Numbered from the stretch's first letter, positions 34,829 to 46,700 are shown. The stretch: 64,000 nt of DNA from Mesaphorura yosii (GCA_009869945.1 WIXG01000003.1:248001-312000), one strand, 5' to 3'. Notes: generated by a model not told the origin, from the letters alone. Numbers and translations: made by a program.

Positions 34829-35626
34829 TTATAAGCTCTTGGCCATATACAGGATAACCTCATCTTCCTTCGCCTCTGGAAATAGCTTCTGCCCATCCGC
34901 GCCCGCCTGGTCTGTCAAGTAAAACTTGCACAACTCTTGAAACCCCAGCTTTTGACCAATTCGCTGAGTACCGGGATGAGTGAAGAGTCCCCTGATTACT
35001 GGATAACCCTTAGCCTTCAAGAACTTCAGGCCCCTCTGGTACATTTCCGTCGCAATTCCCTGGCTGCTGTAATCGGAGTGCACAGATGTGAACACGAACT
35101 CACTGTAGAACTCGCTTGTGAATCGTGATCGAAATATTTGGTTTGCCTCCTTCTCGAGGGGTCCGTACATGCCATTGAAGATCTTGATGATTTCCGACCG
35201 TGGGTTATGGAAGACAGACGATTGAGGATTTCGGGAGTCGGCAACAATGTTCACAGCAATAATCTAAAGGATGAGGACGCAGTTGTCAAAAGCAAAAACA
35301 AAAGCTGCTGTCAATTAAATTCACAGATCAGAGTCAAAATGTGCAACTAACAGCAGAAACCCTACCTCGTCAGAATCCTTTCGCGTTACGTAAAGGCTGA
35401 GTCCATCTCGCAGCATGAGATTCACAACGTCCCTAAAATCGGCTTCATGGTCCGCGCTCCATGCACGATCGCCGATGAGATACCTGCTTGGTGGTTCGTG
35501 GGGTATCAGGTGTTCACCAAAATGCTGTACAATCTGCTCACAATTCTCCACACCGGCAGCATGGAATCGGAACGATTTCCAGTCCCCAACGAGAAACTGA
35601 CCTGCCAGATTTGTGTTGTCTGTCAT
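34829..35626 (-). CDS. GNAT N-acetyltransferase, array copy 4
   Basis: Exons 35366-35626 and 34829-35263, phase-0 intron, 231 residues. The ATG at 35626 is the first in frame. Exon 1: GDWKSFRFHAAGVENCEQIV and GLSLYVTRKDSDE. Exon 2: IIAVNIVADSRNPQSS, motif A YSSQGIATEMYQRGLKFL, AKGYPVIRGLFTHPGTQ, RIGQKLGFQELCKFYL. TATAAAAA lies at 35746-35753 (minus), and a perfect RTTAYGTAAY site at 35800-35809. Exon 2 aligns with copies 3 and 5 more closely than exon 1 does. Confidence 0.85.
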
Positions 35627-35745
35627 AATAAGCAAGGCGATTGGCAATACGGCAAATCCTTCAAATCGAAACGGAAAGCAATCTTCTCAATCACTGAATC
35701 AGTCTGAATGAAGCTGTGTTGTGGCTAAAGTGCGAGGGAACTCTA

Positions 35746-35753
35746 TTTTTATA
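35746..35753 (-). promoter_or_regulatory. TATA box of N-acetyltransferase copy 4
   Basis: TATAAAAA on the minus strand, 120 bp before the start codon. Confidence 0.55.
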
Positions 35754-35799
35754 TGAGCCTTCCGTTAGCAGTTAGCAGGTAACAGCATAACATACAGGT

Positions 35800-35809
35800 A
35801 TTACATAAC
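35800..35809 (-). promoter_or_regulatory. PAR-bZIP-type site upstream of copy 4
   Basis: GTTATGTAAT on the minus strand, identical to the site of copy 2 and about 47 bp upstream of the TATA box. Confidence 0.45.
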
Positions 35810-35945
35810 TGCTGTGCGCGCATTCATGGCCAGGCTGACTCATAGACTCACACTTGTAGACGTATGGTTAACAATAACAATCCGTTTATTCAGTCTCGAC
35901 GTTTGATGAACGTGGGCAAAAAGTCGCTTAGAAATGAGTCATTTT

Positions 35946-36712
35946 TCAATTTAATATTTTGACAACATGTTGTACGCACTCTTCTTCGCTCGCATTTGGG
36001 AAAATACTGGCTCCATGCTCGTCATATTCGTCACGCAGGTAGAAAGTGTGCAGCACCTCAAATCCCAATTTCTCGCCAATCCGCTGAGTCGCCGCGTGAC
36101 TGAAATCGGTTCTGACAGCTCGGTAGCCTTTTGCAGTCAGCAATTTCAAGCTTCTTTCATACATTTCCGTTGCAAGTCCTTGCCCCTGGTGCTTTGAATC
36201 AACTGAGGTCATGCAAAAGTCGGCGTAGTGGTTACAATTCTGGGTAGCAGTTTGAAACTTCGGGTGGACGGCTTCCTTAATTTTGCCGAGGACTCGAGAA
36301 ATTATTCTGGTCTCTTCTGAACGTAGTTCAAAGCAAGCAGGATTTCTGGAGTCTGAAATTAGCTGAACGGCGACCATCTGGAAGAGAAGAATTACTAATT
36401 AATTGTCTGGGAGCGAAAGTGGTAACCAATTTATACCTCATCTGAATTTTTCAGTGTCACGTAGAAGCTTAGCCCATCTTTAAGCACATGCTTAACTTCG
36501 GCAGTAATGTCCGCTTCCAAGTTCGAATCCCAGACTCCGCCGGTCAGACACTTGTGCATTGGCTCCTGCGGGATGAAGTGTTCACCGACGTGATGCATGA
36601 CTCTGAAGCAGTCATCGTCAGTAGCTGCAGCCGGATGAAAAGTGTACGTTTTCCAGTCACCAAATATATGCTGTTCGTGTTCTTGACATGGTTTTGGGCT
36701 TTCCATTTCCAT
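35946..36712 (-). CDS. GNAT N-acetyltransferase, array copy 5
   Basis: Exons 36437-36712 and 35946-36377, phase-0 intron, 235 residues. Exon 1: GDWKTYTFHPAAATDDDCFR and GLSFYVTLKNSDE. Exon 2: MVAVQLISDSRNPACFE, motif A HQGQGLATEMYERSLKLL, AKGYRAVRTDFSHAATQ, RIGEKLGFEVLHTFYL. Motif A has the fullest QxxGxA signature of the array. Exon 1 shares the TDDDCFR block with copy 3. A TATA box (TATAAAAG, about 36832-36839, minus) lies about 120 bp before the ATG. No bZIP palindrome was seen. Confidence 0.85.
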
Positions 36713-36831
36713 ACACAGGCTCACACCTCACACCAGACTAGACAAGAAATTTCGCAAATATGAAATGAGAATAATGCCTCGCCTCACACAGCACAAAAGA
36801 AGGCACAAACAAATCTGAATGAAGAACCCAA

Positions 36832-36839
36832 TCCTTTTA
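36832..36839 (-). promoter_or_regulatory. TATA box of N-acetyltransferase copy 5
   Basis: TATAAAAG within GGATATAAAAGG on the minus strand, about 120 bp upstream of the start codon. Confidence 0.6.
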
Positions 36840-37105
36840 TATCCAAGTCCACGCAGTTAACTGAAATAACCTTGACTGAAGAATACTGAATGAAAAGTTC
36901 GTGTGTTCGTTCTGGATCTGGCGAAACTGGAGATAGTCCAGCAACATCAAGGCAAAGGGCTACGGCTGTAAGCATTTTTGTGTGATCGATTTCAATGACG
37001 TGTGTGTGGCCAGCTGTTTTTCATCAGTTGCGACGTGTCAACTTCTCAATAAAAAGGTGGCCACCCAGACCGGAGCTGAGTCTGGTCCTCGACGAATAGT
37101 GACGC

Positions 37106-37333
37106 ATGAAATGAATCACTCCTGATGTCCCGACGTGCGGATGCAAATGCCAATGCGAAGAATGTTGTGGTCACTTCAATGTGACTGTTGACAAATATTG
37201 CACATGTGGTCGATCACTTTGCTTTGGCGGTTTTCCGCCAACCACAATTGCTGGGGCGAATGAGTCGGTCCAGCAGACGTCCAATGACCATGGCCCAAAA
37301 ACCAGGTTAAACTCAATTGTACTTGAAGGGTAA
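37106..37333 (+). pseudogene. Metallothionein-like cysteine-rich frame, start disrupted or unresolved
   Basis: From 37115 to the TAA at 37331-37333 the plus strand is open and reads TCGCKCQCEECCGHF followed by KYCTCGRSLC, nine cysteines in about 32 residues in CxC/CC clusters typical of metallothioneins. The remaining 37 residues have no cysteine. No ATG opens this frame directly. An ATG at 37106 is in frame but is followed two codons later by TGA. A second ATG at 37111 (MNHS) is in another phase, and one extra base near 37122-37125 would explain the break. A TATA-like CAATAAAAAGG is at 37048-37058. It could be a recently broken gene, an assembly indel or chance. It lies between N-acetyltransferase copies 5 and 6 on the opposite strand. 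Confidence 0.3.
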
Positions 37334-37718
37334 CCCAGCGTCATTCTTTTATGAACCATGACAAGCTAGCGAGTGAGCAACGAGAAAGACGAGCATCATG
37401 TGCCGCTTGCAATAACTCGGCTTTATTCACTTATAGAAAAAGGAAAATAAGTTGCCCATACTGGGTAATGACTGCTTAAACGAATCTAAAGCTTATAAAA
37501 ATTCTATGGAAGGAATAACTCGCTGTCTGACCGGTCTGACCCTGGATCCTGGAACTGTGGTGTCATATGTCATATCGCGTGTAATAAGAAATAGAGAAAT
37601 GGTTTTGTTTTGGCTGAGCACTCGTTGGATACTGTCGCATGATTGTCCAATGATATGTTAGACACGTAACTTACTTAAACACTTAAAGCTAACGAAATGC
37701 ACTGCCGTATCGCTATCC

Positions 37719-38460
37719 TTAAATGAATTTTGCCGTCTCCATCATGTACTGATCGTCGGCAGCGTTTGGAAACGACTTTTGTCCATCCTCGCCCACATGC
37801 TGGTTAAAATATATCCGCCCAATGTCGACGAAACCCAGTTTCTGCCCGATTGCTCTCGTGGCCGGACTGCTGAACGCGACCTTAATCACCGGGTACCCTT
37901 TGGCTTTCAGGAAATCGATTGACCGCCGATACATTTCCGTGGCTATGCCCTGACCCCTGTAACTCGACACGACGGACGATATGAAAATCTCAGCGTGGTA
38001 CTCGCAGGGGAATTGTTTTTTGAATTCGTCCCGTGTGTTCTCTTCCAGCTTCATGATGAGGCCCAGAATCTTTTTGCCAACTGGTGAATCGAAGGTCAGA
38101 CCAGAAAAATCTTCCAGCCGTGAGTCCAGCATGAGATTGCACGCGATAATCTGTACAAGCAGACAGGCATGTGAATGGGAGTTAACGTGAAAATTAAGAG
38201 TGACAGGTGTTTTAAGTACTGACCTCATTCTTTCCTTTCTCCGTCATGTAAAAGGAGAGTCTGTGTTTCAGTGCAACCCGCACAATCTCGTCGTGCTCCA
38301 CTGCGTTCTGGTCATCCCAGCCCAGGAGCAGATTCATGGGCTCGCCACGAAGAAAGTGGTCACGCACGTGCTTTGCAACGGCTGGGAAATCGTCGGGAGT
38401 CGCCATATGGAATGTGAAGTCTTTCCAGTCTCCAACGATGAACGATTCAGGCGTCGCCAT
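37719..38460 (-). CDS. GNAT N-acetyltransferase, array copy 6 (most divergent)
   Basis: Exons 38224-38460 and 37719-38150, phase-0 intron, 222 residues. Exon 1: GDWKDFTFHMATPDDFPAVA and RLSFYMTEKGKNE. Exon 2: IIACNLMLDSRLEDFSG, motif A YRGQGIATEMYRRSIDFL, AKGYPVIKVAFSSPATR, AIGQKLGFVDIGRIYF. It is the outermost and most diverged member, separated from copy 5 by about 1 kb. It lacks the DSRNP/DSRQP proline context and shows neither the shared upstream blocks nor a clear TATA box, which suggests the oldest split. Confidence 0.83.
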
Positions 38461-40666
38461 TGTGTATTATCTTTTGTACACGGCACAGAAGAAGATTCAG
38501 GAGTTCAGTCGTTCGTTCGTGTCTTTGCTTGCACTTATTTGCTCAAGAGCCTCTTTGATTAATTTGGAAACTTCTTCCAAAGTCCCAAGACACACGACAC
38601 AAAAGCGACGCTCGAGCACGAATGTGAAATAAAGGATTTAATTTGAAATTGAAATTTGAAAGGGAAAGATGAGGCAGACAAAGTTTGTCGCCTTGCGAGC
38701 TTGTGTAAATAGAAAGAAACTTCCAAGCGTGTGATTGCTCGTCCTCCCGATTGTGATTTGCGTTGTGATTCTCTTTCAAGTTCGAGTTCGAGTTCGCGTG
38801 CTGGTACTGCTTCCAAGTTTCCTGGGTCGTCCGCTTGTCTGAAGTGCCAACTGAAACTGGAAACTTTGAGAGCGCGTCTTTAATCCAGCGAAGTAGAAAT
38901 GCAACTGAAAAAGTTTGGTTAGTTTGTCGATTCTGCCAGCGCCAATGCCAAAAGCGAATGCGAATAAAATTGAGATCATTGAGAGTCAAGTGCGTTCTTT
39001 CTGTTCTGCGTTGCATGGTTACATTGAGTTACAAGGAAACGGGAATGTCAATGTTATCGATACGGTGGCACAGCGAATGTAGACTTTGTAGACGAAATAC
39101 GCGTACGATGCGAATACGAAGCGCCAAGAACAAGCTACAAGCTGCCGTATCTGAAAGTAGTCATAAAATATTCATGTGAAAAAAAATCCGTCTGTCCGTC
39201 CAAGAAGTGCAAGTGTTAGAAAACACATAACGCTAACACTAACCAGTAACGAGGAATGGCAATGGCTTGTGTAATGTAACCTTAATAAAATATTCATTTA
39301 TACGCTAACGCACTGTAATGCAGCAGCAGGCGGATGTGATATGTGAAATACTGACTGATGATAGAAGCCAAAACCAAAGCATGGCAATGACATATAGCAA
39401 ACGAATCTCATTTAACATGTTGCGTTGCTGAGTTGCTGTTGCCGTTATGGCTTGGCTTGGCAGACCCGCAAAAATAATTATAAGCAAGGCCAACGTGTGT
39501 CTCATGAACACTTGGTACGTGAGTTCGTTAGAGGACAAATTACTGCTGCTTCAATTTATTTCTTGTTCCTATTCTTATGGCATGACATCGCAGTGCATGA
39601 TGGAAAGTGCAGTGCAAAGTCATTGAAGTGTTGTTGCTTTGTGGGCAGGATGATTCAAGAAATAGAATTGAGATGTGATTTTGGTGTAATTGAACCACTT
39701 ATCAAACTAATGATGTATTACACATTGTAGTTTTATGAGACTGTATTGCATCCTTGAGATATTCACAAATCGATTGCTGTTTAGAGAGTCACGACAGAAA
39801 TCACAAAGTAATTTATAAAGGCCTGAGGTATGCGAGCTATTGCTGGTTTGTGTTCCGGCAATTCCGTCAACAACAATGTTTTCACTGTACCACTTCATAT
39901 AAGGAATTAGTGGTATCAACGACAATCGGTCCATGACGGGGATATCTTGACTCCACGGTACTGAAGTCGATTTCATGGTCGCCATTAGCAGATTTGATTG
40001 TTTTGTCATAAATTTGTACATTATTTCAAGAGAAATGTTTCAAGACAAGTATTTCCGCCCAATTGTTCCAGGTAAATTGTTTCCAGACAATTGTTCCGGG
40101 TAAATTGCTCCCGCACAATTGTTCCACGAAAAATTTTCCCTGATAGTTGTGCCATAACAAAAATGTATGGACCTCTTTAGATCACAAATAAGCTTAATTT
40201 ATTAGGTGTTTTTAATTGTGCAGAGAGTAACTTTATTGAGTACAAGCTGCGTCGCGGCCTGACGCTCCTCTGAGAGAGAAACAACGGTCATCTTGACAGC
40301 GGAAAGTTTTTGAATCATTGCGAGGGATTCAAGCTTGTTACTTCGTGCCCGTGCCATCCTTTGTGATTTGTATTGCACTGGAACTGATCAGTTAATTGTC
40401 ATATGTTGGTGAAGAAGTAGTAGATTTTGTTGAGTGCTGGTGATTTGACGATTTCCAGCGTTAGCGTCGCAATCGCGGGCGGACTGCGGAATAAGTGGAT
40501 AGTGGCAGAAGGCCGTTAAATATCCGGGTAAGGAAGTCCGCTTTTGAAACCTCCATTCAAAGAATGAGTTAAGCGTATTTAAAAAAAACCTTTCAGAGAT
40601 TGGTCACACTCGTCGAGCACGTGTGTTGGGAATATATCAGAAACGATATCTGCAACTCCGCGAAGC
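38461..40666. other. Intergenic between the N-acetyltransferase array and BARD1
   Basis: Divergent promoter DNA, no supported gene. The minus frame at 39707-40021 has no recognisable domain. Three tandem 28-bp repeats lie at 40060-40143. An acceptor (CCTTTCAG, ending at about 40598) suggests a BARD1 5' UTR intron. Confidence 0.55.
40060..40143. repeat. Three tandem 28-bp repeats
   Basis: Units at 40060-40087, 40088-40115 and 40116-40143. Each opens with CAATTGTTCC; the first two continue with (A/G)GGTAAATTG, and the third is more diverged. The same unit occurs singly at about 32654 and in degraded form at about 60768-60850, so it is a dispersed family. Confidence 0.85.
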
Positions 40667-43604
40667 ATGGCTGAGGCTGACTTCGACAGGGAGGACGTGC
40701 TAAAGGAAATTCTCGACCTGCTGAAATGCGTTGCTTGGTGAGAAATTGTAAAATATGCTTGATTGATGTAGGTGAACCATATTTTAACCATGAATTTTTG
40801 TAGTGACCAGATGCCTGCTCGAGAACTGTGGTTACTTGGTGGTACGTGCACTCACAAGTACTGTGAAAAATGTATCTTGTCAACTCGAGGGCAGCCATGC
40901 ACGAAGTGCACCGAGCCTGGAAGTGGGAACGCGCACAATCCGTACATCGATCTGATAACTACTGAACTGCTGTCCAACTTGAAGCAGTACAGAGTCTGTC
41001 TCGATGGCGGTGACTCTTGCAACTGTAAGAAGATTGCCATCGATGAATACGAGTTTGAAAGCACACCTGAGATCAATGAGAATAATGACCAAAATAATAC
41101 CAGATCCAACAATTTCAGCAATAATGTTATTAAGAAATCAACTCCAAGCTCACTGAATTCTAAGCCGTCGGCACCTAATCACACGGGCTCCAGGAAAAGT
41201 GAGCAGTTGGAACGAAAAAGTGACAGACTTGTAAATGGAAGTTCCGTTGAAAGAGAAGGCACGATTATGAAGCATGCACGCGATCTGCCAACGAAAACCC
41301 CGAAACCCAAAGCTGTTGGATCTGAAGATACGCCAACCAGCTCCTTATCACGAAACAGATGGCGAAAGTCTGGTAGAAGCAGCTCAAATATCACAGAGAT
41401 CTCTTCTGGTCGCTCGGACTCTGAGCATTCAAAACCGAAAGAATTGAAAACTGCTTATACAGCAGCGAAACCAGTGAAACCAAATCTCACCGTTTACGAC
41501 CTTGGCGAGTCTCAAATTCTGCAACTGGAAGAGGAAACAATTAGGAAGAACACCTTTCGGCTGGATAAGAATAAGGGCAAAGGATTGGGGGAGATTGCAG
41601 TGCAAATTGGTGGTGAGGTGAAATCGCGAGACAATCCACCTGCCTCCTTACCATTACCAGAGCTGACACAGCACGGAAACACTCCGAAGAAAGCGGATTT
41701 GAGTATTGACATTGAAGTCCCAAGCATGACAAAGCGTAGCAGCCCAATTCTTCCCATCTTGTCCCCGGTTACTGGCTTACCATTTGTGACTAATCAAACG
41801 AAACGTCAGATCAATGCAGATCAAAATCAACCGAGACGACAGAAGTCAATCAAGAGAGAGTCGACAACTCCTTGCGTAGAAAGTCCCTACAGCAGTTTAG
41901 GAAGAGAGAAGCGTAAGGATTCTAGAAGCCCATCAGTGAGCAGCAACGTTTCGTCTAATAATGATTTGAAGTCAAATGCAAGCACTGTCGAGTCGCTGCT
42001 CAGTGAAAAATGTAATGCAAAAGGAGAGACCAAACTTCACGTCGCCTGCCGCATTGGACAAGTTGAAAAGGTGAAGCAACTCTTGGACGCTGGAGTGGAT
42101 ATTAATGCGTGTGATTTTGCTGGATGGACTCCACTGGTAAGTCGTTTCATTTAGGCTTCAATTCAACTTGAGAGTATACAATTTTCGCAGTTAACAGTTT
42201 TCTTCACTTACTATTTAAATAGCATGAAGCAATAAATTCGAAAAGCACAAATAGCTTTGATATTGTTGAACTCCTGTGCCAAGCCGGGTGCAATGTCAAT
42301 ACGCCGGGGTTGGATAATGACACTCCACTCCACGAATGTGTGAGGACAGGAAAAATCCGTTCAATTAAATATTTGTTGTCCTATGGAGCATCCACTAGCA
42401 TCCGAAACAAAGCTGGAAGACTTCCAAGGTAAATTGACCGCACAAAGTCGTCGTGGAAGTTACAATGTAACTTGTCTTGAAAGCTTTGATTGGTTTCCCT
42501 CAGGGAAGTCACTGCAAATGAGACAATCCAGAAGATACTTGACGAGTTCAAGGGCCCATACATTCGTGAACCAGATGAAAGCGAAATTATTAAAGCCGTC
42601 ATGAAAAATTCAATCATATTCTTTACATACAAGGAGGACGAAGCTGTGCTTACTACTTTCAAGACTGAATTAAGTGGACGCATTGTGGAGAGTTTCAGGT
42701 AAGTGAAAATTCAAATGTCAGACCCGGAATTTCTTTTGCAGACGTCTGCCACTGATCTTCTGAAAGACCTGATCTTGTGAAAATTGCGTTCTGGCTTGAA
42801 AAATAGAAATTTTCACTGGTGTTCGTCTGTTCCTTTCTAGAAACGATGTAACTCATATTATCTTCGACCAGAAGGACATCCAAGAAGGAAAAGTGCCGTT
42901 TTCTGCCCATTATCTCATGTCGGTATTATCAGGATCATGGTTGCTGAGTTCAAAATGTAAGTTCGGATATATCACTCTTGCGAAATATGAAGTATGTCAC
43001 ACTACTGGCAGAGTTAACATTTATTTGGGCTTGCAGGGATTGAAGAGTCGATTACAGCAGGAAAATTCATGGATCCGCGAAAGTATGAGATTTCGAGGTG
43101 TCTGAAAGATTCGAAATCTTCCACTGATAAAAATCTTCTGAACGATGTGCCAAGTCGGGCCCGAAAGAATAAAGAAATGGGAGTAAGAAGCACATCGCTA
43201 TCGCTGGAAGACCTTTGTGGCCTCTGTCGTTAATTTAAACTCACCATTTTAATCATTTGCAGAGACCCGGTTTGTTTCACGGATTTAACTTTTACTTGTA
43301 CAAGACTTGTGGTTACGAAGATTTGAAGAAGAAAGACTTGTCCAACTTAATCACGGTTGGAAGCGGGAAAGTTGTGAATCGTGAACCGACTCCAGAAAGT
43401 GTAGACCCGCTGGACAACCCAGTTCGCTTTCACGCTCAGGAATCAGATCACAAAATGACGATTACGTCACATATAATTCTGTATGACGAAGCAAACAAAC
43501 CGGCGAGTTTGTACAGCATGGAGCATTTGAAGACTCTTCGGACTGATTGGCTGATTGAGTCTGCGTTGCACTTCAAGATTTTGGACCCTGATCAGTTTGC
43601 ATGA
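40667..43604 (+). CDS. BARD1: BARD1-like E3 ubiquitin ligase subunit
   Basis: Seven exons (40667-40737, 40804-42136, 42223-42428, 42504-42698, 42841-42956, 43037-43182, 43263-43604) give 802 residues (human BARD1 777). The RING finger CVACDQM, GGTCTHKYCEKCIL, QPCTKC opens the protein after a short helix, as in BARD1. About 330 disordered Ser/Lys/Asn residues follow. Ankyrin repeats are GETKLHVACRIGQVEKVKQL, then DFAGWTPLHEAINS, and DNDTPLHECVRTGKIRSIKY with YGASTSIRNKAGRLP. Tandem BRCT domains end the protein (DVTHIIFDQ, SGSWLLSSKWIEESI, LFHGFNFYLYKTCG, LRTDWLIESALHFKIL). This is exactly the BARD1 order. It pairs with BRCA1 to ubiquitinate H2A and reads H4K20me0 and H2AK15ub in homologous recombination. 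BRCA1 is not in this window. Poly(A) signal at 43732-43737. Confidence 0.93.
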
Positions 43605-43731
43605 ATCAAGCAACGTGAATATTTGCTGGGGATCGTCAGCAAACTGAACTGAATGAGCCAAGTCCGCCGCCAGTCTTCCATTTCAAGAATTCGTACAAGT
43701 TTCGTTTCAAGGAGATAAGTCATTAGAGTGT

Positions 43732-43737
43732 AATAAA
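43732..43737 (+). promoter_or_regulatory. Poly(A) signal of BARD1
   Basis: AATAAA 128 bp after the stop codon. Confidence 0.6.
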
Positions 43738-46700
43738 GCATTGTAAAAGCACGACTATAAGAGATTTCTGATCCCAATACGAGCTTGTCTTGCCGATGAA
43801 ATTGGAAAGGAATTCAAATTCAATGTGAATCATTAAGCCTTGCCTTGCTTGGCTTTCAATGCATGACTGACCATACGCAATCAGAAATCGCGACAATCGG
43901 ATTAATGATCGTAATCGCATATTGATCACTCACTCTACTCTTTCTTTCAATCATCACGATTTCAAATTTATTGCCATTTACACCGCACCATGTTGTAATA
44001 TGCAGTCTTTAGCTCTTTATCAGGAAAAATATCTCCATCCATAATTAAGTCGTTTCAAATTAGAAAAGCAGACTCCAATCTTTAATATTGCACTTGGACG
44101 GGTGCACGGAAACGGAATGCAATGGAAAGTGCACGCAATTAATTGACAATTCACACTGAATTACAGTTGCAATTGCACTCACAAATTGCTCGGGTTCGTT
44201 ATTAGTTTATGAGCCAATCTCCCAGTTTCTTCACTCGACCACGAATTCGTCTCGTCTCAACCTTAATTTGATATTGTTTTACATACAAAATAGAAGAAAC
44301 ATGACCGAACCCAATTACGAGAACATTTAACTCAAGATTAAGATTACTACTATCAAGATAATCCTGAATATACGACAGAAGATAAAAGGACAAGCACAAA
44401 ATCAGCATGAGCTTCCTTCATATTTTCAATTTCGTTTTCACGCATGGGCTTAATGCTTGCCCGATGTCCTAGTTTCCTGTGTCTGTGCCCAATCCCTGCA
44501 AGCAACTGCCCAACGCAACACAATACAGTTATTTACGCATAAATAACATCTTGGCTCTCGCAGAACTTGATTTGCATTGTTGTTTGTACTGACTGACTGA
44601 GTTTTAAGCCCCGTTTCAACTGAGACCTGAGGCTCAGCTGAATGTTGAAACCTCTGACTTTCTTTGACTCTTTGTCTTTGCAGAAAACACGTTTCAATTT
44701 CAATATTTCAAGACTTAAAACTGGTTTTTAAGTAACTTGACTCCTTTGCTATTTGCTTGCGTACTGACTATTGTTGCAATTGTGTGCGCGCTGAAATGAA
44801 GAGTGCAATGGCGATGTCGAAGTGGAACAAATCGAGAGTTCAAGAAGATCCAATTGCCGACTCTTGCAATAATACACGGTGCTTTCGCTATGGTAATCGT
44901 TATTGCATTTTTATGGTAAAATTCAGAATAATTCAACGTGGACGCTCAATCGAAAGTCCATCTACATCTATCTTTTGTCTTCGGGCTAGATTTTGCGTAA
45001 CGTTCCTCAAACACTGCTGTCACATGATGCATTGGCGATTTTCGGATTGGAAATTCTATTACATAATGTGATTAGTATTATTATAGTAACCGTAACTCTG
45101 AAATTTATTGCCCCACAATTAGCTAGCCCTCATTATGGACTCTTCGGTATGCGAATGGCGAATACGAAAGCGAATCTGCCATCACATTGTTGAAGCAAGA
45201 ATAACAATCCTGGGCAGTCAATTATGCCTTAATTTGCAGTACGTGTTTATTTACTTAATAAGTACTTGACTTCAATTTCCTTATACACTAATCGGATTAA
45301 ATTCAAATCTCCCATGTTAATTTACTATTGGTCACTATTTTCCCAAGCCCATAATGCAAAATTGGACACGATGGGTTTCGGATAATGATTATTTTATGCT
45401 GAGACAAAATGAAGATGCTGTTTGTTTGGTTGACCCAGTTCTATTTTATTAGTGTTTGTCTTAAGATTAAGATTTCATCTTCTCTCGTCGCGAGCACGCG
45501 TCTGACGTCTGTCTGAAGACCCTTCCGGATCATGTTCACACGCACAGCTTCGTCATTGATTTCTAAATGCATCAATCAAGCATAGACAATCATACGATAG
45601 TATGGGCATGGATAGTACGCGTTGGGCATCAGCCGCCGATAACAAATTATTCTCATGTTGGGATTGCATAACGCACACGTATCAATAAATCAGTGTAATC
45701 ATCGGTTTCGGTCTCGCGTGCTTGTTTCCTTATCGCATGGCGGTGGACAAGCGCAGTTCGCAATATTCGCAAGTTATGAGAACATGATTTATTTTGATAA
45801 TCTAAATTAATTTGAAAATCATGTCTTAATACAATTATTGTGTAACTCCGTTCAACAAACAAGCGGACTGCATTAATCTTCACGGCACGGGGAATCTGAA
45901 ACAAAAATCGCTTGCCACGATACGAAATGTTGCAAGAGCATAAGGGGAATGCAAATGTAAGAATGTAGAGTAAATACTTCTACAAATTGGTCAAGTAGTC
46001 ACATGCGCGGGCCTAAATAATCAACCATCAGCAGATAAAGATACATATCTGTCGTTCTGTAATTTCGCTGTCGCGGTCGCGGTTGCCCGATTGGTCGGTC
46101 CTTCAGAATAAAAATGATGGCTCTGGAGGTGAACTGGGCCAATTCCCAAGCGGTTGGTGAAATGTGGTACAAGTGCAATACAATACTTCCTGAATTCTGA
46201 CCTGACTGATTGAGAGTATTTCCGCATTTTTGAGTCAGTCTCAAACCATATACATGGACAAACCACTTGGACGGCCTAACATAATTCACTTCTGTACTAG
46301 GGCGAATCTTCTAATTTAACAGCGGCACTCAAATATACGAATAGAAAAAGATTCTGAACTCTGAATAATGTCAATATAGTCTTTGTTTTTGCCGACTGGT
46401 CACACAATAAATTGAATTATTGGACCCACTTCGCTAAAGATAATACCGTTGCACTTATTATTTACGACATTACGACGGCTTGTAAACAAAAGGTCTCGGT
46501 TTCGGTTGATTAAACATCCCATCATAAAAATAGATACGATATTTGGGTTAACTATCGGTAAACTTGAAAATCTGTATATTATGTTGGAAATTTTGGAAGT
46601 TACATCAGCATCCAACAGGAAATGCCAGTCAATATTGAGCTGAAACACGGAGATGGTAGCCGCTGGTTAAATTCATTCAAGCAGTACAAATTCCCAATAA

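Noticed and set aside
37106-37120. Reading the in-frame TGA of the metallothionein-like frame as selenocysteine
   Set aside because: No SECIS hairpin was seen in the short 3' region and metallothioneins are not selenoproteins; a base-level break or misread is simpler.
39707-40021. 104-codon minus frame with a slight transposase look
   Set aside because: No catalytic motif, terminal repeats or extended homology could be read; the composition matches the surrounding non-coding DNA.
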